A DNA stretch of 64,000 nucleotides from Fonsecaea monophora. Taxonomy: Eukaryota > Ascomycota > Eurotiomycetes > Chaetothyriales > Herpotrichiellaceae. The stretch covers positions 186,001-250,000 of the forward strand of contig NW_019173944.1 of the NCBI RefSeq assembly GCF_001642475.1, read 5' to 3'. A model generated the notes under the pieces. It was not told the DNA's origin, did not search any database, and was given only the letters and a program-made list of their open reading frames with translations. The position numbers were made by a program, and so were the translations under genes. Shown piece after piece: positions 50,881-62,557 of this stretch (the first letter of the stretch is position 1; each line of letters begins with the position of its first letter).

Positions 50881-51202
50881 ACCGGATTTCTGAGGAAGGA
50901 TTCGGTGCCTGTTGTGACGACTCGAGTCACGGACCAGGAGATTTACACCCTACGACAAGGACAACATGACAAAAGTAGTTCAAGCGTCTGGCAGGAATCG
51001 AGGTTGAGCGATCTGGTGGATAAATCTCACCACGAGAGTTGGCTTTGTACAGCTTCTCCAAGTTCATCCATCTTTTGGAACAATCTATAAACATTATCTT
51101 TTGTCACGTCGAGCTCATCCGCATCTGGAAAAGTCTGGTATGCAGACCAGAGATTGCTATTCGGATTGGCAAATAGAGAGTAAGTTAAAAGAAAACATTG
51201 GT
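50881..51202. other. Convergent spacer
   Basis: 322 bp between two 3' ends; no gene or clear structure. Confidence 0.4.
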
Positions 51203-53163
51203 TCACAGTCGAGCCCTTTCCTCATTTGCATCCCCAGCAGTCAGTTCGAGACCACGCATCTGCCCCTCATTCCTCCATTCCTCGATGAGCTTGAAGAACG
51301 TGGGACCGCCGGCAAGGTACGGCTGAGATTTCAGCAGCTTGTCGTCGATGGTCCCCTCGTCGCTGTAGTAGCCAGGCGTGCAATCTCTCAAAAACTCGGC
51401 TCTGCCACGAGCAACGTCCATGCAATGCGCGACCCATGCGTCCTCGGCTTCCTGGGTGACCTCCACAGCTTTGAGATTGCGCCTCTTGCTCTCGGCTATG
51501 ACGTATGCGATGTGATTGCAGGCTTCGGTCATATTATGTGTCCAGTTAGGCGTTGAACCACTTTGGAAATGGGTGAGGAGAGCCATGTTGGGAAATCCGT
51601 GCACCGCCCATCCGTGGAGCGTGGTAATACCGTCCTTAAACTTGTCTGTCAGACTGATACCACCACGGCCTATGATCGGTGCTCCCAGACGGGAGCTTAG
51701 ATCAGTGGCCCATTCAAAGCCTGTGGCATAGATTATGCAATCAAGCTCATACTCTTGACCGTTTGCCACAAGCCCTTTCGGCGTCACTCTTTCGACACCT
51801 TTACCATCAGTATCCACTAGGTGGACGTTGGGTCGATTGAATGTCTGGAGGTACTCGTCATGGAAGCAAGGCCGTTTGCAGAATTGATTGTACCATGGCT
51901 TTAGCTTCGCCGCTGTTTCAGGATCCTTCACGAGGCTATCCACCCGCTTCCGGATCGACTCCATCTTTTTGAAGTCGGCGATCTGCATCCGTGCTTTACG
52001 GAGCTCGGGGTCTCCAGATTGATCTCCAGCCATGAAGCCGGGCAAGTTTCGAAGGACATCTGTCCACCCGTCGTTGACTTCATCTTCCTCGACGTATCCA
52101 CCGACTGTCAAGGTGCTGAAGTTGTCCTGCCTGTGGCGCTGCCAGCCTTTGCGCAAGGTTTTGGCCCATTCCGGATCTGTCGGCTTGTTTCCACGGATAT
52201 CAATTGACGAAGGCGTTCGCTGGAAGACATATAGTTCTTTAGCCCATTCGCCAATCCGTGGCACGAGTTGTACGCCGGTAGCTCCAGTTCCGATGATCCC
52301 AACTCGCTTATCGATGAGACCGGTTAGCTGTGGATTCTCAGGATCTCCTCCAGAGTAGTTGTAGTCCCATCTGCAACTGTGGAAATGTTTGCCTTTGAAG
52401 GATTCAATACCTCCAAAGCCAGGAAACTTTGGCACATGGAGAGGGCCTGGCGCGGGAACAATCCAGTGTGCCTCGATCTCGTCATTGCGACTCGTCTTGA
52501 CTTTCCAGAGCTTTCTGTCCTCCTCGTAGAAGAATCCCAACGCCTCGGTCTGGAAAAGTGTCTTTGAATCCATGTCGTACTTTTTCGCCAGTGCTTCGGC
52601 ATATTTCCGTATTTCGGGCCCGTAAACGTACTTCTGCGTTGGAACATAGTCTAGGTCTTCTAGCAAGGGCAGATAGATATATGAATCAATGTCACACTGC
52701 ACCCCAGGATAACGATTCCAATACCTGACACAGAGTATCAGTATAGCCATATGGAGCATGGACGTCAGGAGTGAACTCACCACGTGCCCCCAAAACCCTG
52801 ACCCTTTTCAATCACGCAGACATTTGTGATACCTCTTTGGTGCAGATGGCGAACAGCTTGAATTCCAGTAAGGCCCGCGCCGACGATAACAACATCATAG
52901 ACTCCTTTAACCGGATCACGGGTGAAGGTCTCATCCGCGTACAGATCTTTCGTATACGACTTTAGGAAGTCGCTATCTCTGACGGACCGGTATTGTGACA
53001 AGCCCCCATGGTGATCTCGCTTCCGCTTTTCTTCGGCGTACTTCGCCTTGAGAGCATCGGGGTCGAAATCGAGCGGAATATTCAAAATCTGGGCATAAGT
53101 CCTGATGTCCTTGGGTGGCACCTGCAGGGTGGGAGTTGTCGATAGCGCTGCTGGTTCAGTCAT
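51203..53163 (-). CDS. Type I Baeyer-Villiger monooxygenase, 634 aa
   Basis: FAD/NADPH enzyme inserting oxygen next to a ketone to give an ester or lactone. Exons 53163-52781 and 52724-51203. An N-terminal extension of about 85 residues (KAKYAEEKRKRD) is like that of cyclopentadecanone-type enzymes. First dinucleotide motif GAGLTG at 95-100, GGTWYWNRYPG split by the intron, the fingerprint FKGKHFHSCRW at 237-247 (consensus FxGxxxHxxxW, with D in place of the usual P), second motif GTGATG at 273-278, and ATG near CIIYATGFEW. The C-terminus ARL matches a peroxisomal PTS1. Large-ring and steroid ketones are accepted by enzymes with this architecture. Confidence 0.93.
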
Positions 53164-54277
53164 TGTGTCTTGGAGCATGTGAGTAGTTGTGACAGGCAGA
53201 CAAAGGGCTCGCAAAAGATCGATATATCTCTGAACATTTGAACATAGTGTGAAGTATACCAGAAGACCCACATGGCAGACCACGCGGAGAAACTCAAACA
53301 CGCCCCCTCGTGCCGTGTTTTGCGCAGGCTAGCACGCTAGCAAGCATGGGATCGGGGCCAGAGGAAATTCCGGGGTCGGCTATTCCTGATGGAATCGGCC
53401 ACATGCCTAATTCGGACGCAAGGAACCGCAGCTTGTAACTGGTCTCATGGGGATGAAGAGTTACACGATCATGGGGTCCAAGGGATGATGAGTGGGATGG
53501 GAAAATACTCGTAGTGGTCCGAGGATCATGGTATCCGTGATACTGAGGGTTTCGCGCGCCACCAAAGAAGAGCCACGAGTGCCTAGGTACAGCAATAGAG
53601 GTGGGGTAGTCGGTCAGTAAGTCGCAAAATTGCTACCCCATATCACATCGAAACAATTGCATCCCAGGCGCATGCAATTTTTCTGCATTGGTGCTCTGTG
53701 TTAGTCATGCTGTCACGGAGGACTTGCCAGAAGCTAATACCGCAGCCCATTGGTGCCGTACGGGTGTAAGACCTGCCTCGCTTGATGCAAGGAAGGATCT
53801 TGTGGAGGATGAATTGGGGCGGAGCGGGGGAGTGTGGGCTGCCTGGCTGGAATTTATACGCCAAGATATTCTAGCGCCTTGGCATCTTGTCACAGTACAG
53901 AACAGTACGACGGACTCGACACCCCTCGGGACAGACACTCATTCGTCCCCTCCAGCATCCCCCATTCCATGCTCCTGGTTACGCCTGTAACCGCAACCAC
54001 AACCATCCGCCTCCACTCCGCATTACGTGGAATCCTGGCTCACCACCACCCTTCTACCATGAGTCCGAGTCAACACCTACGTTGTACAATTGTTGGCGTC
54101 TCAGGCACTACAGATTCGTGAGGGGCATCGAGCAACCCTGGCTGTGTATCACTTCTGTTGCACGGCATTTACAGGTTAGTTTTGTGCGCGTGGCGCCTTT
54201 TACCCACTAGACATACATTTTCGCGGTGTTATGGATCATCTAAAATATACCTAGTATCAACCGTTTCTACCGCTCTC
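53164..54277. promoter_or_regulatory. Divergent promoter, BVMO / regulator
   Basis: 1.1 kb between divergent starts. Inverted repeat ATTCC-TGAT-GGAAT at 53382-53395 and a nearby GGAA-A-TTCC could be regulator sites. No gene supported. Confidence 0.4.
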
Positions 54278-57056
54278 ATGGCAAAGGAATCGCAGCCACC
54301 TACAATACCGCGCCGGCCTCGATGCCACATCGCCTGTAGTTCGTGTAGGGCGAAGAAGATAAGATGGTAGGCTATATACCTCTCATACAGACTTACAGCA
54401 TCCCAACTGGTTGACGCACACCAGCAATGGTCGATCTCCATGCGCGAACTGTCTTGTAAGTTGACCGGACGTTAGCAAGATATGCCGCCAACTGACCGAC
54501 ACGAGGACTACCGGGAAGAATGTGTATTTGCTGCCCGCTCTCGACATGCAGCTGCCCGCTCAAAACAGGGCGTTGGAACCCTTCAAGACAGTTTCTTCAG
54601 GGTCGAGCGTCTATTGCCAAATCAGACGACGGTGTCGACACAAGTTGCACCAAACAGATCTCGGTCAGACCTCACAAGGCAACCACTCGTAAAAACACTC
54701 TCGACTTTTTCAAACTCCGCTTCTTCTAGAACAGACGACCGTCATCTTGAAATCTCGGGGCAACAGGCTCTTTCTCCAATACCGAACCGAATCCCAGAAT
54801 CAATGCTGCCCTGCCAGCCATCGTTAAAATCTACTGGAGATGTACGTCAACCCCAAATTTCGGCCTCGAGCATGGTGATATCACCACCCGAGAGCAACTC
54901 TTTTGTCCAAGTTCCCTCGGTATCGAGCTTGGACAACGCGCATCATCAAGGGGAGGATGATGGCACTTGTCCTTTACCGCCAGAAGAACACGTGAGATAT
55001 TTGCATGTGATTCCCATGTTTGAGATCTGTGGTGTTGACATTGTGGCAGACGAGTTACGAATACCACGGTAACCTTGTTTCGCTAAACACACCCTTCCCA
55101 CGTACTGACCGTACCCACAGGTCACGGCTCGTACTTGTCCATCTGCTCCAAGTCGGCGGTAGAGTGGATTTGTCAAAAGACGGGAAACCAGAGATTCGAA
55201 ATGGCCGCCCAGAAACTGGTCCGAGATCTTTGCCGAATGCTGAAATTGGACCCATGCGACATTCAAAAGGCAGCACTCGCGCCCGAACCAGACCCCGACA
55301 CCGCATGGACTATTGTTGCAGCGTACTTTGACGACACCGTGGAGGGTCTGCACGCCCTAGTTCATCGTCCCGAGTTTGAAGCCCATTTGAAGGCACATTT
55401 CAGTCAACTGCCATTGCCGCCCGCTGAAAAAGAGGACCCAGCATGGTATGCGCTGCGAAATGTCATCTACGCCTTTGGTTGGAGACATCTCTCCCAGCAT
55501 ACAACGAGCGGTAGCTTCTGTTACACTGATGGTGACGGCTGGAAATATTTCCTGAACGCTCTCTCAGTCCATTCCCAACTACTCTACTGCAGAACGGGGC
55601 TTATGGCTGTGCAAGCCCTCATTGCCATGGTAAGCATACTCCCCATTTATATCGGTGTTGTCGTGCGACTACTAATGACCAACTTGTAGAGCATGTATGT
55701 GGATGGCATTGGTAACCCCTCGCTAGAGTATATGCTATGCGTCAGCAGCATGAAGCTAGCAGAGTCTAAAGGTCTACACCGAGAGCCCGCAATCGCGTGG
55801 AACCTGGACCAATCAGCAATTCGCACTCGAGCCCATCTTTGGTGGTCGATATATGTCTATGAGCGACATACAGCTTTCATGTCTGGGCGACCACTGGTAA
55901 GTGATTAGCAATACCGGGACAAGCACCGCGCAAGTATAATGCGACTAACATGAGGTCAAGTCCATTGACGATGATGACATTACGTGTCAATTACCGACCG
56001 ATCAGCCAGGGGGCAATCATGCCGACCTGGACTACTTTATCGGCTCTATCACGTTGGCCCAAATCTCTGGGCGTATTTGGAGGATGACGAAAAGGTTGAG
56101 AAGGTCAACTCCTACCTTTCAGGAGATCGTGGATTCCATTTCCGAGTTGGACTCGGCCCTTGGAGATTGGTATTCGTCACTTCCTTCATCGGTCAAGATT
56201 GATCCTGCTAGCCATTCCTTGCCTGCAGATATCCACCCCTACAAGGCCTTGTTCCTCTACTGTGGCTACCAAGCCAGGCTGATCCTGCTGCATTCGATGC
56301 TTGTTCGTCCGTGGAATGAAGTACCTGCCCTCTTGGGCGAGTACGACAAGGATAGGTTCCGCAAACATGTCTGGAACAGTACGGAAATCGTGGCCGAAGC
56401 GGCGCGGAGTATCATTCGATGTCTGCAACATGTTAATGTTACTCGTTCCAGTCCCAAAGCGTACGTTTCCAGGACAGTGATTGAAGATGAATCTAACGAT
56501 GTCGAGGTAGTCTGGTCTATGAGTGGCCTCTGGTCGCTTTAAGCACCTTGTTCATCTACGTGCTTCAATTTCCGAAGCTACCTACAGTTGCTGCCGACAT
56601 TCAGTACATGGACACAGTCACCGGACACCTCGACTATGTCGGGTTCGCATCGGCAGACCTCGACTTCCCTTTCGCTAGGGAGGTCACGACCCTGGCACGC
56701 TTAGCCGTCTCGAGGGCGGCTAGAGGGGACGGGTTCGTTACCAAAGATTCCCTTTCACAGAGTCATGTCGCAGGCCAGCTCGACGGCCCAGCGACACAAG
56801 CTGACGAATCTGTGCGTTTTGATAACGCAGCACCATCTGACAACGTAAGGGTGTCGCTCTTCACGCCTTGCTCTTTGATGATTTACTTGACGTCTATCTA
56901 ACATGCTCAACCACACAGCACGAGTTGTTTCATACCATGGATCCTGACCATGAAGTCTGGGGAGCCCTGCTACAATGGCCGGATGGGGACGACACGTCTT
57001 TCGGCGACGTACTAGGGAATCCTGCCATCGATATCATGTCCAACTCCTTCATGTGA
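54278..57056 (+). CDS. Zn(II)2Cys6 transcription factor A of tandem pair, 770 aa
   Basis: Nine exons: 54278-54366, 54425-54455, 54506-54991, 55050-55068, 55121-55629, 55690-55896, 55961-56460, 56511-56844, 56919-57056. Zinc cluster CSSCRAKKIRC, then CxxC and C, complete only after joining exons 1-3. PF04082 region includes WYALRNVIYAFGW, SVHSQLLYCRTGLMAVQAL, WWSIYVYERHTAFMSGRP and IDDDDITC. Exon 4 is 19 nt and codes TSYEYHG. The neighbouring gene at 57773 has the same exon plan and motifs: a tandem duplicate. It adjoins the Baeyer-Villiger gene divergently and is the best candidate for the cluster regulator. Confidence 0.9.
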
Positions 57057-57772
57057 ATGCATTACACGACAGATTGGTTAGCCTCAGCGTCAGAATCTAG
57101 TAGCTACTGCGGCAAGGCTGGCTTTTGAGCTTGTACTCGCCTGGTCTTTGGGCAGATTGTCGTATTGACATTGTAATGGCGAAACCATGATTTGCTCATG
57201 GTTTGATTCAAACCATCCTGATCGATGGCGTCGACTCGAGTAAAAGTCAATCTCGGCTTGGGTGTGGCTACGGGCTAATCGGAACATCGCACTAGGGAGC
57301 GCTAGGCATTGACCCCGCCTAGAGACGCTCAATGCAGTCCCTAGTGATTAGTTGCTCCGACCTCCAGGTGGGCACCTAGGCGCCAACCCAGGTGCCCGGT
57401 CACTTCTGTGGCCCCTGAGTCCCCCGTGTCCCCCTCATGTACGACACGGCTCCAGGTCAGTCCGTGCTGCTCGTAGGTGAAGATGGTGGGGTCTCCACGG
57501 CCTGCGATCGACTTGATCAAGGGATGCACAACGCCTGACCTGACCTGATGTGCGTCTATGCACCTGGTCATTTTCACCTTCGCCTCCGCCCCCGCCATCG
57601 CCTCCAACCTGCGCCTGCGCCTCCACTGCATGTGCCTCGACCTCATGGTTTCTCCTCTACCTCCACCATCCACTCTCGATCTTCCCTGCTATCCACTCTA
57701 CCTGGCTGACAATAACGCACTCCCGTCATCATCCACCATCTAATCACACAATCAAGCCCAAGTAGAAGAAAA
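57057..57772. promoter_or_regulatory. Inter-paralogue region with inverted repeats
   Basis: Promoter of regulator B. Contains the inverted-repeat group at 57182-57216 (separate entry), plus GGGCACCT/AGGTGCCC arms at 57370-57377 and 57390-57397, and an imperfect AGCGCTAGGC / GCCTAGAGACGCT pair near 57300-57330. Confidence 0.5.
57182..57216. repeat. Triple alternating inverted repeat
   Basis: AAACCATGA (57182), its reverse complement TCATGGTTT (57196), and a third arm TCAAACCAT (57208) that pairs with ATGGTTTGA at 57198-57206. Either of two hairpins can form, or three regulator half-sites are present. Confidence 0.7.
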
Positions 57773-60621
57773 ATGTCGGGCTCCTTGGGACGTCGCGCAA
57801 GGTGTGCGACGGCCTGCAATTCATGCCGCGCAAAGAAGATCAAGTGGTATGGACATGCTCTTTTCACTGCTAGGACCACCTCGACTAATGCATCGCAAGT
57901 AATGGCGGACGTCCATGCACAAATTGTCTGGTAGGTCGATCAACTAGTAGCCAGCATGATTCCAGCGACTAATCTAACACTGTCTTGTATTAACTATGGC
58001 AGGACTTCCATCAAGAGTGTCTCTACACCTCGTGTCCTCGTCGTAGAGCAGGGGCACGGAAAGGCGATTTCAATGTCATGGAGGAGAGACTATCTCACTT
58101 GGAGACATTTTTCAATCATACAGATGAGACGTCGATTGGGTCGGTTCAGGATATGCCACCACGCGAACCACCTGAAGCCGTGGTTGAGCCTGTCTCAGTT
58201 CCCAATGTCGGCTACGAACCTCACACATTCCAGCAGTCGCCGTTTATCTCGCGTAGCGAACAAGAGGATATCCGTCCCGACGGCAGTTGGGGTTCCAACA
58301 TCTATCGCAGGAATTCCCCCATGCCTTCCGTCGCGGTTGACGACGGCCCTGCTGTGGACAACCAACAATACATTCCGCGCGAGTCATCCGCCCAAGTTAG
58401 TGATGATCCTCCAGTTCCTTCAACGCCAACGCTGTCCAGCTTCTCCAGCACACTGGAAGACGATGGCATCTCCATGCGACCTCCAGAGGAGGAGGTACGT
58501 TAACCGCCCCAAGAAAACAGGCTCCGGCAGAGCACACTACTAACAAGCTCTCAAAGATGACATTTGAGTATCACGGTATGTCTTCGTGAAGCTTCCTCGA
58601 CGGAAAGATGAATGTGGCCTAATCATCAACGACAGGGCTCGGGTCATTCATTTCTATTTGCTCCAAGCCCGGAATAGATTGGGTTTGTCGCAGGACAGGA
58701 AGTACCGATTTTGAAAAAACGGCAAGAAAACTAGCAAGCGATGTATGCCACCGACTCAAGCTGGAAGATCTCACCACGATAGCAAAGGAGCCAGAACCGA
58801 GTGAGGCGGACGCATGGGCATACACCCGTGCATATTTTGAAGAATCAGTCGAAGGCAGCATCGGCTTGGTGTACCGCCCACAATTTGAAAACCTGTTACG
58901 GGCGCATTTTCAACAAGAGCACACGCCCACAGTGGACCAGGACCCAGCATGGTATGCGTTGCGGTACATTATCTACGCGGCCGGCTGGCGAGTGCAGTCC
59001 TGGAAGAAGTCCTATGCCGACTATCATTATGCCCGTGGTCCGGGGTGGGGATACTTCCAAAACGCTCTCTCGGTTCATTCAAAATTGCTTTATTGCCGGA
59101 CGAGCTTGATGGCGATTCAGGCACTTGCTGCAATGGTAAGCGTTGGCCACCTTCTCCTCGCCCCTGACAGGACACTGATTGATGATACCAGAGCATGTAC
59201 GTTGAATGCATTGGCTGCCCAGCGCTGGACTGGATGCTATGTCTCAACGCCATGAAACTGGCAGAGTCCAAAGGCCTCCATACGAGGCCCGCTGCAGCCT
59301 GGGACTTACCGGATACGGCGCTACAACTGCGCAGTCATGTATGGTGGTCGTTGTTCGTCTACGAACGACACATCGTCTATCGATCTGCACGGCCGCTGGT
59401 AAGCTGACAAGACTGGCGCACATTGTGTAAGACTTTACATGTTTTCTGACCTACGTGACTATGCTGTGTGCAGGCAATCGATGACGACGACATCACCTGT
59501 CAACTGCCCGAGAAACCCATTGACGGCAATGCAACGAACTTGGACTATTTTGTCCACGTTGTCAAGCATGCGCAGATATCCGGCCGGATCGCCCGAGCCA
59601 TCACAAGACTACGCAAGTCCAAGCAAAGCTTTCACGAGGTGAAAAGAATTCTCACGACGCTGCAGTCGACCCTGGACCAGTGGTACGAATCGCTTCCAGC
59701 CACAGTGAGGATCAACACCACGACCAACGAGTTTCCCCGCGACCTCCACCCCATGAAGACTCTATATCTGTTGTTTTCGTACTACGGAAGCACCATCGCC
59801 ATCAACTCTGTCATGGTCAATTTCTGGAACACCCTGCCAATCCATTTCGAAGCGACGCATTACGATGAAGCTCGTGACTTTATCAGCCAATGCACCGAAG
59901 TCGTGGCCGAAGCGGCCCGTAATATTGTCCGGAATCTTCGCCATGTTGCCATTACTCCGTCGACTCCAAAATGGTGAGCGCACCCTGAAACCCCTCTTGA
60001 GGTATTTTCGGAATTTTATATTGACTTCTCCCAAGCCTGGTTTACGTGTTCCCGTTGACAGCGCTGATCGCGCTGTTTGCGCACGTCCTCAAATTCCCCG
60101 ACAGGCCGGCCGTGGGCGCCGACATCCAGTTCATGGACATGGTCGCCGGCCACATGAACTATGTCGAATTCGCCTCTGCGGACCTACACTTCCCGTTCGC
60201 CAGGGACGTGGTCAACCTGGCTCGATTCACGGTCATGAAGGCTGGACAACAAACCACGCGGAGGACGACTACTGGATCATGGTCCAAGACCCTGCGAGGC
60301 GGTGGTGACGGAGGTGGTACAGAAGACGTGAAATCGGCAGGAGTTGGTGGTGTTGCTGGTGCCGCTGGGATCAGTGATGGTCTGATGATGCACATGACCT
60401 CGCCGGAAGATGTACGTTTTCCCTCTCCTTTTCTTGCCTTTTACTGTTCCCACTTCTTTTGATCCCATTCTCAGCTGACACACGACCTTTCTCTCTCACA
60501 GCCAATGTCGATCTTCAATCGGATGGACATGGAACTCGAAAGCTGGGGGGACTCCCTCTTGTGGTTGCCCGATACATCACTACCGCCTCTGCCGGAAGAT
60601 GTCTTGGGAATCCATGTATGA
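57773..60621 (+). CDS. Zn(II)2Cys6 transcription factor B of tandem pair, 772 aa
   Basis: Nine exons: 57773-57846, 57900-57930, 58003-58494, 58557-58575, 58636-59135, 59192-59398, 59474-59973, 60036-60411, 60502-60621. Cluster CNSCRAKKIKC with CTNC and C in the next exons; then NVMEERLSHLETFF, a linker coiled coil. The middle domain has WYALRYIIYAAGW, SVHSKLLYCRTSLMAIQAL, WWSLFVYERHIVYRSARP and IDDDDITC. Exons 2, 4, 6 and 7 have lengths identical to those of regulator A (31, 19, 207, 500 nt). The Gly-rich C-terminal region (GGGDGGG, GVGGVAGAAG) differs from A, suggesting divergence in the activation region. Confidence 0.9.
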
Positions 60622-60842
60622 TCAATGAACAAACGAATTAATGAATTGGATTGATTGATGAAACCATGTCTTGCACCCTCCTAGACCACAGCGGGAAAAA
60701 CGTGGTTCTCGAGGTCTACGATCCTAGGATGGACATTTCGACATGAACAATTTGCACTTCTGTACATGTATATCCTGACACTGCCTCGTCCGTCTCACGT
60801 GTTTTCTAACCCCCTTTCCTTTTGAAAAAGGTATCGAAACTT
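60622..60842. other. Convergent spacer
   Basis: 221 bp between regulator B and the VOC gene; nothing seen. Confidence 0.4.
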
Positions 60843-61658
60843 CTAATACCGCTTATAATTCAATCTCGGCCCCGTCCTGGGCCTCTTCAGAATCTCCCTC
60901 CGGTCCTCCCCGTCGCGGAGCCGTCTGACCAACTCGTCCGGGTCAAAGTCGACGCCGACGGGGTTCTCGGCGAACTCGGCCGTGTGGAAGAAGGCCGTAG
61001 CCTCCTGCACCGTGGCGAAGTTGTCGACCTGCATCTCGATCTTGTTGCCGTCCGGGTCCTTGTAGTACAGGCTCGTCGTGGGGCCGTGGTTGACGCACCA
61101 CCCGGGCACGATGCCACGGGCCTTGCGCTGCGTGTAGGCCAGCGCGAGGTCGTCAATCGTGCTGAACCCGAAGGCGACGTGTTCTGTTTGCATGGTAGTC
61201 TTGTCAGCTAGTTAGATAGTGCGGATGCTTGTTCGGCAAAAGATGCGGATCGAGCCTCGTGATCGTATGTGAACAACGTTCTGTACCAGGACATATACAC
61301 ACACTCTCTCTCTTTCTCTCTCCATCTCATAACCCAACAACCAACGCCAATATACAGAGTATCAAGTATCAAATCTCAAGTGCTTGGTGTTCGGTGTCTA
61401 GTACGTACCTAACCCCGAACTCGTCGCGTCCTTTGGCCCCGACTCGGGCAAATTCAGAATCGCTATCCTGTGATGCTCCTCGTCGTAGGTGATGAATGCG
61501 AGCTTGTCGTTGCCGTACGTGATGGAGCCGCCGAGGAACGTCGTCCAAAAGTCCACCATCGGCCGGAAGTTGGCCGTGCGCAGGACGACGTGGGCGAGGT
61601 ATTTGGGCGGGAGGATTTTGGCGGCAGCGTCAACGGCAGAGTGGTTGTTGGCGGTCAT
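60843..61658 (-). CDS. Two-domain VOC protein, extradiol dioxygenase-like, 204 aa
   Basis: Vicinal-oxygen-chelate protein. Exons 61658-61409 and 61207-60843, with a 201-nt intron containing a CT-rich run. Two beta-alpha-beta-beta-beta units: LAHVVLRTANFRPMVDFW (first His) and TEHVAFGFSTIDDLALAY (second His), then SLYYKDPDGNKIEMQVDN with the Glu that usually completes a His-His-Glu metal site. This is the ligand set of type I extradiol dioxygenases, although the protein is shorter (about 300 aa is usual). In the cluster it could cleave a catechol made by the FAD hydroxylase. Glyoxalase-like or other VOC activity cannot be excluded. Confidence 0.85.
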
Positions 61659-62557
61659 TTTTTCTGGTTGTGCCTTGGTGAGATAATACGAATGTCTCGA
61701 GTGCAAAACCGGTTGTTCAGTTCGACGTAGGTTATGGCTAGATGTGGCGACTTATCCTTCAGAGGGGTGGATGAATTGGTGATTACGCGGCGACCTCAGG
61801 TACACGAGGCACAAGGCGAGTCTTCGAACACTGAAAAGACCGGGTAGGGAATGAATGAATGAGTCAACATTCCACTCTGACCCCCAGATTCAGACGGGTC
61901 ATGTAATACAGTACAATACAATGAGAGCAAACCAAACCATGTGGCCGCGACCATACACAGTTGGCACCTCGCACCTCGGCCTCCTTGATACCGACGTCGA
62001 GAATGCGATTGATCTTGGGTATACCTCGCATGCAAACCGTCTTGTCCGGGTCAATCGGGACGTGGCATTCCTACCGAGCCCAAGGAAAGGTTCAGCAGGT
62101 GTGTCAAAATCTCTACCGAGTACTCTTCTCTTCCTTTCTCTCTGCCGACGCCTCGACGAGGTCCTTGCAAAGTCGTTGCACTGGAAGAACCCTTTGCGGG
62201 GACAAGGCAGACTAACCGTATCGGTTCGGTTGACTCCACTCTACCCATTACTGGTCTACCCGGCTCGATCAGGTCTAGCTTTGTCAGGCGGCTGCTCCAC
62301 AGACCCACTTTGGCCCATCAATTGGCGGGGTGGTGTTCTACTAGCTAGCATACTGCTGAAGACCGCTGAAGAACCTGCGGTGTTTTCTGGACAATATGTG
62401 TGAAAGTCAAACCTATGGCGGTTTGTTCTCTTGAGAAGAGGCAGACCTGGCAAATTTGAACAGTGTGACTGCGTCTCTACAGTAGGAATATCATTTGGTG
62501 GTCAGCAATCAGAATCATCAGATAGAAAGGGGAACAAAAGTCAGCCGGGGACACGTT
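61659..62557. promoter_or_regulatory. Divergent promoter, VOC / SDR
   Basis: 0.9 kb. A 182-codon plus-strand open frame at 61855 has no conserved features and is not called. Confidence 0.4.

Noticed and set aside
61855..62403. 182-codon plus-strand frame between VOC and SDR genes
   Set aside because: No domain, odd composition, and it occupies a divergent promoter.
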